A DNA stretch of 64,000 bases from Pseudomonas bananamidigenes (GTDB lineage: Bacteria > Pseudomonadota > Gammaproteobacteria > Pseudomonadales > Pseudomonadaceae). Made by a program: the position numbers and the translations under genes. Positions 17,743 to 24,902 of the stretch are shown one piece after another (positions within the stretch are counted from its first letter, which is position 1; every line of letters starts with the position of its first letter). The notes beneath the pieces are model-generated. The model saw only the letters and a list, made by a program, of their open reading frames with translations, ran no database searches and had not been told where the DNA came from. The DNA lies in assembly GCF_001679645.1 (NCBI RefSeq), contig NZ_LRUN01000029.1:1-64000 (forward strand), given 5' to 3'.

Positions 17743-17819
17743 CCGATCACCGCCTTTATGGTCAGGGCCAATGGAAGCCAGAAGAAGAGGGTGCAGCCGG
17801 CCATGCATTTGAGGATCAT
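17739..17819 (-). CDS. Tiny coupled ORF, 26 aa, membrane peptide
   Basis: A 26-residue frame (MILKCMAGCTLFFWLPLALT plus six residues) that is essentially one transmembrane helix. Its start overlaps the stop of the ASCH gene (17816-17819) and its stop overlaps the start of the next gene (17739-17742), both as ATGA. The arrangement repeats that of the 18-aa ORF at 17108. Translation is inferred from the overlaps. Confidence 0.55.
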   Translation of the reverse strand: MILKCMAGCTLFFWLPLALTIKAVIG

Positions 17820-18532
17820 GGCTGCACCCGTTTGAATTCGACGACCCAGACCCAGGGGTTGGCGTCCCAGTCGCCGCCGGTGGAGTTCCACAGACCCGCA
17901 AATGCTTTCGCTGCCGTGGTTTCAAGCGCCGTTTTCCCGTCATCAGGCCCGACCATGTATCCGGTGCAGATCGGCCAGCCGTCGTCAGGGCGAAAAGCTA
18001 CGGCGCTGATTCCTTCCGCCATCGCTTGCACTTCGCTGATGTCCTGCAACCGCTCGACGCGGACGTCAGTGATCTCTAGCAGGATGCGGCTGGCCCAGCG
18101 CGGCATGTGGATCGAAGGGCGGCCACGACCCCGGGTGATCATGGAGCAGCCGGTTTGCCGAACTGCGCCATCTGCTGGGTAAAAGATCGGTTCGCCCTGG
18201 CTGAAATCTCGCGGAGCGATCGCATCAACCTGAGCGTCAGCTGCCCAGGCCTCGCGCACCCACAGGCGATCGCCTTGCCGCCCATATGGGCAGCCGCCGT
18301 ACATGGCCAGTTCCGCTGCGCATTCCTCTTCAGTCGCGCCAAAGGCGGCGAATCCCCAGCGCGGATGGTCTTGAACAACGGCCATCCATTGGTGTTCGGG
18401 GAAATCGGACTTGCTACGGCTGGGGATTTGATTTCCTTTGATCGGCCGGCGTGTGACCGTCTTCTGACCATCCAGAATGGCGCGCACCATCGGCGCCGAG
18501 AACAGGATCGGCCGTTCCTTGATAGCGGTCAC
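17816..18532 (-). CDS. ASCH-domain-like phage protein
   Basis: A 238-aa protein starting at GTG 18532 after GGAGG (VTAIKERPILFSAPMVRAIL). The segment LDGQKTVTRRP and later LWVREAW and RVERLQDIS match phage ASCH-type proteins, a PUA-like fold linked to RNA or nucleotide recognition. The GTGA overlap with the preceding stop (18529-18532) confirms the start. The specific role is unknown. Confidence 0.75.
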   Translation of the reverse strand: MTAIKERPILFSAPMVRAILDGQKTVTRRPIKGNQIPSRSKSDFPEHQWMAVVQDHPRWGFAAFGATEEECAAELAMYGGCPYGRQGDRLWVREAWAADAQVDAIAPRDFSQGEPIFYPADGAVRQTGCSMITRGRGRPSIHMPRWASRILLEITDVRVERLQDISEVQAMAEGISAVAFRPDDGWPICTGYMVGPDDGKTALETTAAKAFAGLWNSTGGDWDANPWVWVVEFKRVQP

Positions 18533-18867
18533 GATATGATCCTCCGTCCCCAAACGCAGATGGGCCCGTCCTCGGTGTCGTGAATGGACAGGATGAACCA
18601 CCCCGGTTCGACAGGATGCTGAATCACCCAGGCTGAACAATCGACTTGGCCGTCATTCATGTAGCTCTCGAAAACATCGGGATCGACATCGCTTTCCATG
18701 TGGCTGACTTTCGTTTCCACTTGGTTGCGAGCGCACCAATCATTGAATTGCTCTTGGGTGACTTCGTCGTCGTACTCTGGAAGGTAGCCCGGATGTGTCC
18801 ACCATCCGCTGCTATCGCGCTCGACCGGCGTTGGTTGGATAATCAGAGTTTTGATTGCATCGCTCAT
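18529..18867 (-). CDS. Hypothetical phage protein
   Basis: A 112-aa acidic protein (MSDAIKTLIIQPTPVER...). It ends with a small strand-rich region (WVIQHPVEPGWFILSIHDTEDGPICVWGRR). The ATG at 18867 has GGAGG 8 nt upstream and overlaps the stop of the HD gene. No family recognised. Confidence 0.7.
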   Translation of the reverse strand: MSDAIKTLIIQPTPVERDSSGWWTHPGYLPEYDDEVTQEQFNDWCARNQVETKVSHMESDVDPDVFESYMNDGQVDCSAWVIQHPVEPGWFILSIHDTEDGPICVWGRRIIS

Positions 18868-19406
18868 GCACAAGCCCTCCGATGGTTGCTCTGCATCAGC
18901 TCCATCAGCCGGCTGAAGTACTGCATGTACGCCTCGGGTGCGGAGAGTGGGGTGATGGTCTCGGGCATTGCAGGAACGCCTCGCAGGCATTCCCACTCGG
19001 CGGGGTCGATGGGCATCAGGTCGCGGCGCTCGGTGGCCAGCGCGACCAGGTCAGCGCGGATCACGCACTCTGGCAGTACCGGGTCGAGGTTGAAGCGATC
19101 GCAGATGGCGCGCCAGATCGTCTCTTCCGCCATGCGGAAGCCGGGCATCAGTGCCTTCAGTGGTCGGGTCATGTCGCCGATGTAGGCTTCGGTCGCGTCA
19201 TGCAGCAGGGCAACCAGTTTGTACTGGTCCGGGACCAGGCTCGACACCGTCAGGCTGTGCTGTGCCACGCTGTAGTGCGTGCGGGTGTGGCCGTTGAAGC
19301 GGCACAGATTCGACAGCGCGTGAGAGATGTCCAGCGGTGAGATCATGGCGGCGGTTGGGTTTACCAGATTGAACCGGCGACCGCTGTGGGTGAGTATCCA
19401 AGTCAT
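18864..19406 (-). CDS. HD-domain phosphohydrolase (YfbR-like)
   Basis: A 180-aa HD-fold protein. Metal ligands appear as H in YSVAQHS, HD in LLHDATEAYIGD and a later D in RADLVALATERR, the order seen in 5'-deoxynucleotidases of the YfbR type. In phages these enzymes adjust the nucleotide pool. It overlaps both neighbours by 4 bases. Confidence 0.82.
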   Translation of the reverse strand: MTWILTHSGRRFNLVNPTAAMISPLDISHALSNLCRFNGHTRTHYSVAQHSLTVSSLVPDQYKLVALLHDATEAYIGDMTRPLKALMPGFRMAEETIWRAICDRFNLDPVLPECVIRADLVALATERRDLMPIDPAEWECLRGVPAMPETITPLSAPEAYMQYFSRLMELMQSNHRRACA

Positions 19407-20023
19407 GCTGCGTCCTCCGCTGGCAGTCGGTTCAGCTCCATCGCTTCGCGCAGTGCATCGCGCAGGTGCTGGTAGCCCTCGGTGTCGGCTTCATGGGGGA
19501 AGCTGATTGAACTCAGTTCAGGCGCGGCGCTGAAGGTCCCGTGCTGGTTGAGCCATTCGATCAGCAAGGTGTCCAGCGGCTGCCCGTTCAGGCTTTTGGC
19601 CGTCTCGACGGTGTGATAAACGCGGTGAGCCAATGCGCGGGCAACCTTGATCAGTTGTTCAGCCTTTGCCTGACTGGCTTCGGTGCCTTTCAGTGCCTTC
19701 CATGTCTGGAGTGCCAATGCCAGGAACTGGGTGATCTTGGTCAGGTCGCGGTAGTCGGTCGCGGTGAAGGGGGTTGCTTTGATGGCGTGCATCTGCGTGC
19801 GCAGGTCGGCCAGTTGCTGGGCCTCCTGGTTGCGCAATTGCGTGATGGTGGTGAGGTCGGTATTCAGCGCGGTGATTCTGCGGCTGTGCAGGCTGTTGCG
19901 TTCGGCGAGGCCGGCATCATAGCTGCGGGCCAGTGCCCGAAGGATGATCTTGCGAATGAAATACCCCAGTAGGACCAAACCCAAGGCCAGGCAGATGAGG
20001 ATGATCGTGTTCTGTGCGTGCAT
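19403..20023 (-). CDS. Phage membrane-anchored coiled-coil protein
   Basis: A 206-aa protein. An N-terminal hydrophobic helix (TIILICLALGLVLLGYFI, residues 6-23) is followed by a long predicted coiled coil (residues about 40-90, with LRNQEAQQLADLRTQ) and a helical C terminus. It should be inner-membrane bound with a cytoplasmic body. GGAG 8 nt before the ATG supports the start. A hairpin with conserved loop lies in its leader (20043-20080). Confidence 0.7.
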   Translation of the reverse strand: MHAQNTIILICLALGLVLLGYFIRKIILRALARSYDAGLAERNSLHSRRITALNTDLTTITQLRNQEAQQLADLRTQMHAIKATPFTATDYRDLTKITQFLALALQTWKALKGTEASQAKAEQLIKVARALAHRVYHTVETAKSLNGQPLDTLLIEWLNQHGTFSAAPELSSISFPHEADTEGYQHLRDALREAMELNRLPAEDAA

Positions 20024-20042
20024 GTGCTGTGCTCCGGTAGAG

Positions 20043-20080
20043 CCCGCCGCCGGGATTCTTGGTGAGAGGCCGGCGGCGGG
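20043..20080 (-). promoter_or_regulatory. Hairpin with conserved CCTCTCACCAAG loop (copy 3)
   Basis: Perfect 11-bp stem CCCGCCGCCGG / CCGGCGGCGGG enclosing a 16-nt loop that reads CCTCTCACCAAGAATC on the minus (transcribed) strand. The loop matches that at 24093-24109 except for one A, while the stem sequence is unrelated. It lies between the DUF2303 gene and the next gene. Confidence 0.6.
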
Positions 20081-20092
20081 GTATTGCAAGGG

Positions 20093-20914
20093 TTAGATGG
20101 TTGCTTCGTACATCGGTACGGTGTTGATCGACTCTTGGATCTTGGCGCGGACAGTTGTGTAGGCCTCTTCAAGAACCTTGTCTGGGCGCACCAGCTCGAA
20201 CCACATCACAAGACGGCTTTCCTGAATGCGGTAGCGGAATCGAACCGGAACGCAGAACGCATCACCACCGAGGAAAGGTTTGACGCCGATGTAGAACTGC
20301 TCCGGAATCTTGAGCTGACCGGTCTCGCCGGCCTGGCCGTCGATCTGCTCGTTGTAGGTCAGTTGCACCTGGCCATTATCGAGGCGCGTGCCCTGGCGAA
20401 AGCTGATGTTCTTCTTGGCTTCGAGGGTGCGACTGATTTCGAGCATGTCCGCAGCTGATGGCGCGTTTGGGACTCCTTCGGGGACAGTGATGTCCCTGAT
20501 GTTGTCTTCGAAAAATTCGGCAAAGGTCGCTTGATCCATCTTCTTGCGATCGGAAGATTTCCAGCGGCCCCACTCAATGCTGATTGGGCATTGGTAGACG
20601 GCCACGTGCTGTCCCCACGATGGTTGGTCGGGCTGGTGGTAGTCGAGAACACCCTTGAAGGTTCGGCCTTCTGGGCCGTCGCAGAACACAACCGACGCGG
20701 AAGTTGCATAGCGGTTGATGTACGCGATGAACGTGTTTGCATCGAGAACCTTCACGGCCTGGCGAATGCGGCTTGGCGCTGCCTGAAGGCCTTCGAGGTC
20801 TTTGATCTGAGTGCCGTCGGGAACGAGCGCAAACGGCGCCGGTAGCCCTGGGTGGTTCTGGGGCTTACCTAGCGATTGAGCGAGCGTGACCAGGTGGTTG
20901 ATAGCTTCTTGCAT
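20093..20914 (-). CDS. DUF2303-family phage protein
   Basis: A 273-aa protein matching the DUF2303 family, a conserved phage early protein of unknown function. Recognisable segments are a central VVFCDGPEG...GVLDYHQ strand region and W-x-x-W-K around residue 115. It sits among early-expressed phage genes. A role in recombination or host takeover is possible but not shown. Confidence 0.8.
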   Translation of the reverse strand: MQEAINHLVTLAQSLGKPQNHPGLPAPFALVPDGTQIKDLEGLQAAPSRIRQAVKVLDANTFIAYINRYATSASVVFCDGPEGRTFKGVLDYHQPDQPSWGQHVAVYQCPISIEWGRWKSSDRKKMDQATFAEFFEDNIRDITVPEGVPNAPSAADMLEISRTLEAKKNISFRQGTRLDNGQVQLTYNEQIDGQAGETGQLKIPEQFYIGVKPFLGGDAFCVPVRFRYRIQESRLVMWFELVRPDKVLEEAYTTVRAKIQESINTVPMYEATI

Positions 20915-20947
20915 TGGATGTGCTCCGGTTTCTTCGGTGAGTGATCG

Positions 20948-21289
20948 TTACGGTGCGACGTGGCGCAGTGGCGCGTCGGGCTCTTCCTCGACGGGGCGAA
21001 GGGCCAAGTCCTGCTGTCGCGGATCGCGGCGGGTGAGGTTGCCTTCGGGGGTGAGGAAGAACAGGGAAGTCCCGCGTGACAGGGCCGGTTCTTTTACTTT
21101 CACGTCGGCCTTGATGTTCATCTGGCCGCGCCCGTCGGGCTTATAGTTCAGTTCGATGACCAGCTTCCCGGCTTTGCCGGACAGGCGGATAGCGTCGATC
21201 AGTTGGAACTGGGCCTCGCTCAGATCATCGAGCAGGCCACCGGCCTCGATGTCCCGTAGCGTGTCGATGAAGGGGCGTGCTTTGCTCAT
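20948..21289 (-). CDS. Hypothetical phage protein
   Basis: A 113-aa protein in two parts: a helical N-terminal half (FIDTLRDIEAGGLLDDLSEAQFQLIDAI) and strands (GKLVIELNYKP...INIKADV-like) followed by a polar, proline-rich tail. It lies upstream of DUF2303 genes in many Pseudomonas phages by my recollection. Function unknown. Confidence 0.7.
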   Translation of the reverse strand: MSKARPFIDTLRDIEAGGLLDDLSEAQFQLIDAIRLSGKAGKLVIELNYKPDGRGQMNIKADVKVKEPALSRGTSLFFLTPEGNLTRRDPRQQDLALRPVEEEPDAPLRHVAP

Positions 21290-21348
21290 GTGCTGTGCCT
21301 CATTGAGTTTGTGTTATTTGCGGCTGAACGGCAGTCGCTACCGTGGAG

Positions 21349-21591
21349 TCAGGCCGCTTGCTTCGGCGCTTGTGCGTCGAGGTATTCGGCCAGGTGATGC
21401 AGGTACACCACCGGTTTCGCACGGGCTGAGTTGTGCAGGCGGGTCACGGTCAGGTTGATGCGGCCAGCCTTGATTTCGCTCAGCAGGTAGCGGTCGGTGC
21501 GGATGTGGGTGAAGTAATGTTCGCGTACCGCCGTCAGGGACGGGCAGGGCGTAGCGAACTGACGGCGCAGTTGGTCGATTGTGTCGCTCAC
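21349..21591 (-). CDS. PrtN-family pyocin activator
   Basis: An 80-aa protein with the PrtN layout: an N-terminal TAVREHYFTHIRTDRYLLSEI helix pair, the basic core AGRINLTVTRL and the C-terminal VVYLHHLAEYLDAQA. PrtN is the transcription activator of pyocin genes in P. aeruginosa, normally repressed by PrtR. Here it is encoded in a prophage early operon, so it may act on phage late genes or cross-activate host pyocins. Its ATG overlaps the upstream stop (ATGA). Confidence 0.8.
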   Translation of the reverse strand: MSDTIDQLRRQFATPCPSLTAVREHYFTHIRTDRYLLSEIKAGRINLTVTRLHNSARAKPVVYLHHLAEYLDAQAPKQAA

Positions 21592-21971
21592 GCTGCGTTC
21601 TCCCCGCGCCCCTCCGTTGGGGGCAGCAACTTCAGGCGGATCAATTCGGCCAGGCCTTCCTTGCTTTTGCCCATGGCGGCAGCGCAGACGTGGCCGTGTT
21701 CGTCCGCGACAACGGCGCCGAATGGATACTCGGGCGAGTTAGTCGGGGTGACGTAGGCTGTCTGGCCTTCGTGGATGACGCTGTTGACGCAGCGGTATAC
21801 GTCGGCCAGTTCGAGCACGCGCATCGGCAGGGCGCTGAGTTGGTCGATCGCTTCGCTGGCGGCACCGATGAGCGTTGCGCGGCTGACGATGCCCGGGCTG
21901 TCCAGATAGATCGGAATCAGTCGGAGCGTGCCGAGCGCTTGACAGTGGGCATTGATGTAGTGGTTTTTCAT
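21588..21971 (-). CDS. Hypothetical phage protein
   Basis: A 127-aa protein starting MKNHYINAHCQALG. The central stretch (VLELADVYRCVNSVIHEGQTAYVTP) is helical, and GAVVADEHGHVCAAAMGKSK suggests a strand-turn element. No recognised family. It is coupled at both ends by ATGA overlaps to the KilAC-like and PrtN-like genes. Confidence 0.7.
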   Translation of the reverse strand: MKNHYINAHCQALGTLRLIPIYLDSPGIVSRATLIGAASEAIDQLSALPMRVLELADVYRCVNSVIHEGQTAYVTPTNSPEYPFGAVVADEHGHVCAAAMGKSKEGLAELIRLKLLPPTEGRGENAA

Positions 21972-22246
21972 GCGGCGGCGTCCTTGTTCGTGATGGTGAT
22001 ACCCAGCTTCTTGGCCAGCCAATCGATCCCTTCTTCCTTAACCATCACTACGGCGTAGTGCCGGAGCTTGTTGATGCCCGGGATCACGGTGCTGCGCGGA
22101 TCCGAGAACAGATAGCCCCGGCCCCGGTGCTGGCTGGCAAGGTCGCCGCTGCTGTTGAGGATGCCCAGCTCGCGCAGCCTGGCGCGAAAAGCGCGGGGCT
22201 TGAGTCCGAGCAGGGCGGCGGTTTCGTCCAGGGTGCGGTTCGTCAT
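21968..22246 (-). CDS. Phage antirepressor, KilAC-like domain
   Basis: A 92-aa protein. The pattern TNRTLDETAALLGLKPRAFRARLRELGIL, then GRGYLFSDPR and HYAVVMVKEEGIDWLAKKL resembles the KilA C-terminal DNA-binding domain of phage antirepressors. It may antagonise the repressor or bind DNA; only the domain is present. A GAGGG ribosome site supports the ATG at 22246. Confidence 0.7.
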   Translation of the reverse strand: MTNRTLDETAALLGLKPRAFRARLRELGILNSSGDLASQHRGRGYLFSDPRSTVIPGINKLRHYAVVMVKEEGIDWLAKKLGITITNKDAAA

Positions 22247-22256
22247 GACTTCGCCC

Positions 22257-22523
22257 TCAAGCCGACGCTGGAGCGTTGGCAACTTCGTGAATGAAGTCGC
22301 GCAGATGAAGATGATTTGCCCGGTCATCGCGACGCAGTCTGATCGTGTCTTTGCGGCCGGCCACATCGACTTGAACGATTGTTTGGCTGGGCGTCAGCTC
22401 AACCGTGAACTCGGCGCGCATCGTTTGCTGAGGGCGGATCAGGTCGCAGGTAGCATCGCCGCCGACCTGCAGCATGTGGTGCAGTAGCTCCTGCTTCGCA
22501 AGGGGGAGGGAATATGTACTCAT
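22257..22523 (-). CDS. Hypothetical phage protein
   Basis: An 88-aa protein (MSTYSLPLAKQELLHHMLQV...) with a helical N terminus and a strand-rich centre (AEFTVELTPSQTIVQVDVAG). The ATG overlaps the stop of the 65-aa gene before it. Function unknown. Confidence 0.65.
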   Translation of the reverse strand: MSTYSLPLAKQELLHHMLQVGGDATCDLIRPQQTMRAEFTVELTPSQTIVQVDVAGRKDTIRLRRDDRANHLHLRDFIHEVANAPASA

Positions 22524-22717
22524 GCCGCGTCACCCCCGAATGGGCCGAGGTCAGCCGTGGCAGTCGTTGCTTTCGCAGATGCCAGGCGGGCGCCGGGGGT
22601 GACGATTACCAGTAGGCCGGTGTGCTTTTGAATTGCTTCTACGGCTGCCGGACTGGTGCAAGCTGCCGGGTGCAGATATACCGGGCAGCGGGTGGTGCCG
22701 TGCTGTGTTGTGGTCAT
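22520..22717 (-). CDS. Hypothetical phage protein, first gene of leftward operon
   Basis: A 65-aa protein (MTTTQHGTTRCPVYLHPAAC...) with a small alpha/beta pattern (AVEAIQKHTGLLVIV). It is the first frame after the leftward promoter. In lambda this position is held by antiterminator N, but the product is not arginine-rich and I do not propose that. Its leader contains a conserved-loop hairpin. Confidence 0.6.
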   Translation of the reverse strand: MTTTQHGTTRCPVYLHPAACTSPAAVEAIQKHTGLLVIVTPGARLASAKATTATADLGPFGGDAA

Positions 22718-22721
22718 GAGA

Positions 22722-22752
22722 GAGCAACCTTTGGTGAGAGGCCTTGTCGCTC
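22722..22752 (-). promoter_or_regulatory. Hairpin with conserved CCTCTCACCAAAG loop (copy 2)
   Basis: Seven-pair stem GAGCGAC / GTTGCTC (one G-U) around AAGGCCTCTCACCAAAG, read on the minus strand. It lies at the very start of the leftward early transcript, 4 bp downstream of the -10 box, so the first stem bases may precede the true start site. Confidence 0.55.
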
Positions 22753-22755
22753 ATA

Positions 22756-22784
22756 AAATTAGTCCGGCTGATATAAGCTGTCAA
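22756..22784 (-). promoter_or_regulatory. Leftward early promoter (PL-like)
   Basis: On the minus strand: TTGACA (perfect -35, 22779-22784), a 17-bp spacer and TAATTT (-10, 22756-22761). It is placed to transcribe the whole leftward operon from 22717 to the integrase. Repression by the CI-type protein is expected but no repeated operator could be defined. Confidence 0.8.
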
Positions 22785-22811
22785 TATATTCCCGCCTAAT
22801 TTTTCGATGGC

Positions 22812-22836
22812 AAAAAAAAGACCGCTTTCGCGGCCT
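22812..22836 (-). terminator. Repressor-gene terminator
   Basis: On the minus strand the stem GGCCGCGAAAGCGGTC is followed by TTTTTTTT, 18 nt after the CI stop codon. It insulates the repressor gene from the leftward operon. Confidence 0.85.
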
Positions 22837-22854
22837 TCTCATTTGGCGGATTTG

Positions 22855-23748
22855 TCAGGGGACGATCACTGAATACCAGAACACTTTGCCCATGATCTGG
22901 ATGTGTTCCCTCACATAAGCGCCGTCGTAGCGTTCTTCGGGATGCTCAGCGTTGTTGTAGCTCTTCAACCTTACACCTCCGCCCGGCATGCGGTAGAGAA
23001 GTGTGATGCGAATGAGTCCGTCATGATCTACGGCGTACATCTTCCCGTCTTCGATATTGCCTGGGGCAACATCAATCGCGACAAGACTGCCAGGAGGAAG
23101 CACGGGCACCATGCTGTTGCCCGTGACTACTACGACTGCCGCGTCCTCGGGATGAATATTTTTTTGCTGGAGAAGGCCTTTCCACAGGCGGTACTTCCGA
23201 CCGTACTCATCAAGCATGACCACATTTCCTTGTCCGTCGGAAAGCTCGACCTCCCGAAAGAAGGGAAGGGCAACTTCGTCCTCACCTAATGGGGTCTTGT
23301 CGTCCCACAGCTCAGCCGGCGTAACGCCATATGCCGCAGCTTCTTCGCGGACTATGGCACCGAGGTTCGCAGTAGGGGTGACGCTTTCCTGAATGATTGG
23401 GGGGATGTGATCAACGTTGATTTGTGGATGCGAGGCTACTAGACGAGGGCTAACTTCACGTGGGTCAAATTTTAGGATAGAGGCGAACTTAACCAGAGCT
23501 GAAAAATTGAGCGCAATCTTGCCATTGAGGTATTGGCTGACCACGCTTTGTCCTGCCCATCCGCACAGATCGGCTATTTTTTCTTGGTTTAATTCTGGGT
23601 CGATTTTTTTTCGTGCCTGGTACTTCATCTTCAGCAGGCGCGCTTCTTCATCCCTGATCGGGTCTTCGACTATTGATCGAGGACCGCGCTTGCGGGTGAG
23701 GGTATGAGCCGGTACAGGCTTGTCGGAGGTCGGTTTATCAGTATCCAT
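22855..23748 (-). CDS. cI: CI-type repressor, HTH plus S24 peptidase
   Basis: A 297-aa lambda CI/LexA-type repressor. An XRE-like helix-turn-helix lies at about residues 45-110 (NQEKIADLCGWAGQSVVSQYL). The C-terminal S24 autoprotease has the nucleophile in VVTGNSMVPVL and the catalytic lysine in VDHDGLIRI-side sequence; the ordinary lysine context is less clear. RecA-stimulated self-cleavage would induce the phage. Start MDTDKP: the codon lies inside a perfect 21-bp palindrome and has no strong ribosome site, so a leaderless mRNA is possible. Confidence 0.92.
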   Translation of the reverse strand: MDTDKPTSDKPVPAHTLTRKRGPRSIVEDPIRDEEARLLKMKYQARKKIDPELNQEKIADLCGWAGQSVVSQYLNGKIALNFSALVKFASILKFDPREVSPRLVASHPQINVDHIPPIIQESVTPTANLGAIVREEAAAYGVTPAELWDDKTPLGEDEVALPFFREVELSDGQGNVVMLDEYGRKYRLWKGLLQQKNIHPEDAAVVVVTGNSMVPVLPPGSLVAIDVAPGNIEDGKMYAVDHDGLIRITLLYRMPGGGVRLKSYNNAEHPEERYDGAYVREHIQIMGKVFWYSVIVP

Positions 23749-23759
23749 GCAGGATACTG
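23739..23759. promoter_or_regulatory. 21-bp palindrome over the cI start codon
   Basis: CAGTATCC-ATGCA-GGATACTG, perfect 8-bp arms, with the cI initiation codon in the centre. It fits an operator for autoregulation. A TATACA -10 candidate on the minus strand partly overlaps its right edge, 9 nt before the ATG. Confidence 0.6.
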
Positions 23760-23805
23760 TATAAGCAGTGCTGATTGCCTCAAAACAGTCTGACATCTTT
23801 ATTGG

Positions 23806-23834
23806 TTGCGCAAATATAGAAGTCACACTAATAT
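23806..23834 (+). promoter_or_regulatory. Rightward early promoter (PR-like)
   Basis: TTGCGC (23806-23811), 17-bp spacer, TAATAT (23829-23834), 30 bp upstream of cro. It is divergent from cI. A 12-bp palindrome CGAACCCGTTCG follows at 23842-23853 and could be an operator half or part of the leader. Confidence 0.7.
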
Positions 23835-23864
23835 CCTTGAGCGAACCCGTTCGAGGAAGAAAGA

Positions 23865-24074
23865 ATGGAAAACACTATTGGCGTTCCCCTGCGTGAGTTT
23901 GCCGTAGGGAAAACACAGCCCGAGCTTGCGTTGTTGCTCTCTGTCTCTCAGAGCGCGGTGTCGCAAATGCTGAGCTCTAAAAGAGACATCAGGGTGAAAA
24001 CGGGCCCTGATGGCAGCTGCTCCGCTATTGAAATTCGGCCCATTGGTTCCAGACGTAAACCAAAGGCCGCGTGA
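23865..24074 (+). CDS. cro: Cro-type repressor
   Basis: A 69-aa protein of the lambda Cro type. The reading PLREFAVGKTQPELALLLSVSQSAVSQMLSSKRDI has a helix-turn-helix in the same register as Cro, and the C-terminal part ends in a basic tail (GSRRKPKAA). GAGGAAG precedes the ATG. It should turn down cI transcription during lytic growth. Confidence 0.85.
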   Translation: MENTIGVPLREFAVGKTQPELALLLSVSQSAVSQMLSSKRDIRVKTGPDGSCSAIEIRPIGSRRKPKAA

Positions 24075-24080
24075 AGGGGT

Positions 24081-24121
24081 GCCGGACTGGGGCCTCTCAC
24101 CAAAGAATCCCCCAGCCCGGC
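24081..24121 (+). promoter_or_regulatory. Hairpin with conserved CCTCTCACCAAAG loop (copy 1)
   Basis: 12-bp stem GCCGGACTGGGG / CCCCAGCCCGGC (one mismatch) around the 17-nt loop CCTCTCACCAAAGAATC. It lies 6 bp after cro, the position of nutR in lambda. There is no U-run, so it is not a simple terminator. Confidence 0.6.
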
Positions 24122-24163
24122 TACGACGATACACAGCACATGCACATCGGTCGTGGTCGTAGG

Positions 24164-24178
24164 ATAGGTCGTACCTAT
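24164..24178. promoter_or_regulatory. 15-bp palindrome upstream of cII
   Basis: ATAGGT-CGT-ACCTAT, perfect 6-bp arms, 36 bp before the cII start. A plausible protein-binding site; the ligand is unknown. Confidence 0.4.
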
Positions 24179-24214
24179 TCGTATGGCTAGGCCGTAAACG
24201 GGGATTTTACGGTT

Positions 24215-24703
24215 ATGAGTCGAACAGACCTCTTGCCGGGCGCGGGCCCGGTTCTTTCATTGCGTGAGGCGCTGTACCGCGCCGGGCGTGATTATCACGG
24301 TGGGATCACGGCCTTGGCGCACGCCATGTCCATGGACTACGACGAACTCCAGAAGAAACTGAAACTCACTGAAGAGCGTCGATGGCTGACTCCCGATGAG
24401 CTGGAGTCCGTCGTCGAGCTGACCTTGAGTCCGGCGCTACTTGATTCGCTGATGCGTCCGGCGGGGGCGGTCTGGTACAAGCCGACTCCGGTCCCGGCAA
24501 CGGGCCAGGCATTGAAAGCTGTTGGCGAACTGCTGGAAGAAACCGGCGAGTTTGTTTCGAGCATGCACGACGGTGCTGCCGATAGCGTGTGGGAGCCCCA
24601 CGAAGTCGCCGCTCTCGACAAGCGGGGAATGGATGTGATCCGCGCTGTGCTGGGCATCATGGCCGGCGCACGTGCCGCGATGGAGGGTCACAGTCATGGC
24701 TGA
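24215..24703 (+). CDS. CII-family phage regulatory protein
   Basis: A 162-aa protein of the phage CII (CP76) regulatory family: LSLREALYRAGRDYHGGITALAHAMSMDYDELQKKL followed by RRWLTPDELESVVELT, then a helical C-terminal half. It should act in the lysis-lysogeny decision or replication onset. The ribosome site is weak. It overlaps the next gene by 8 bases. Confidence 0.82.
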   Translation: MSRTDLLPGAGPVLSLREALYRAGRDYHGGITALAHAMSMDYDELQKKLKLTEERRWLTPDELESVVELTLSPALLDSLMRPAGAVWYKPTPVPATGQALKAVGELLEETGEFVSSMHDGAADSVWEPHEVAALDKRGMDVIRAVLGIMAGARAAMEGHSHG

Positions 24704-24902
24704 CGATATCGATCGCGCTAACGACCAGGCGCAATACCTGCTCGACATCGCCCTACACCGTAACCGCCGTGTGGCCGCGAGCCGCGTCAGCGCGCAGTTC
24801 TGTGAGGATTGCGGCGATCCTATCCCGTTACTTCGACAGCAGACGATTCAGGGTTGCGAGACCTGCGTCCATTGTCAGGAGTTTCGGGAGGCTCGGAGAT
24901 GA
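24696..24902 (+). CDS. TraR/DksA-type zinc-finger protein
   Basis: A 68-aa protein with a C-terminal C4 zinc finger: CEDCGDPIPLL...CETCVHCQE (C-x2-C...C-x2-C). Small phage and plasmid TraR proteins bind the RNA polymerase secondary channel and mimic DksA with ppGpp. GGAGGG precedes the ATG. It overlaps the primase gene by ATGA. Confidence 0.9.
   Translation: MADDIDRANDQAQYLLDIALHRNRRVAASRVSAQFCEDCGDPIPLLRQQTIQGCETCVHCQEFREARR

Noticed and set aside
24081..24121. Simple intrinsic terminator after cro
   Set aside because: The stem is long but no U-run follows, and its loop is conserved in two other hairpins, so another RNA role is favoured.
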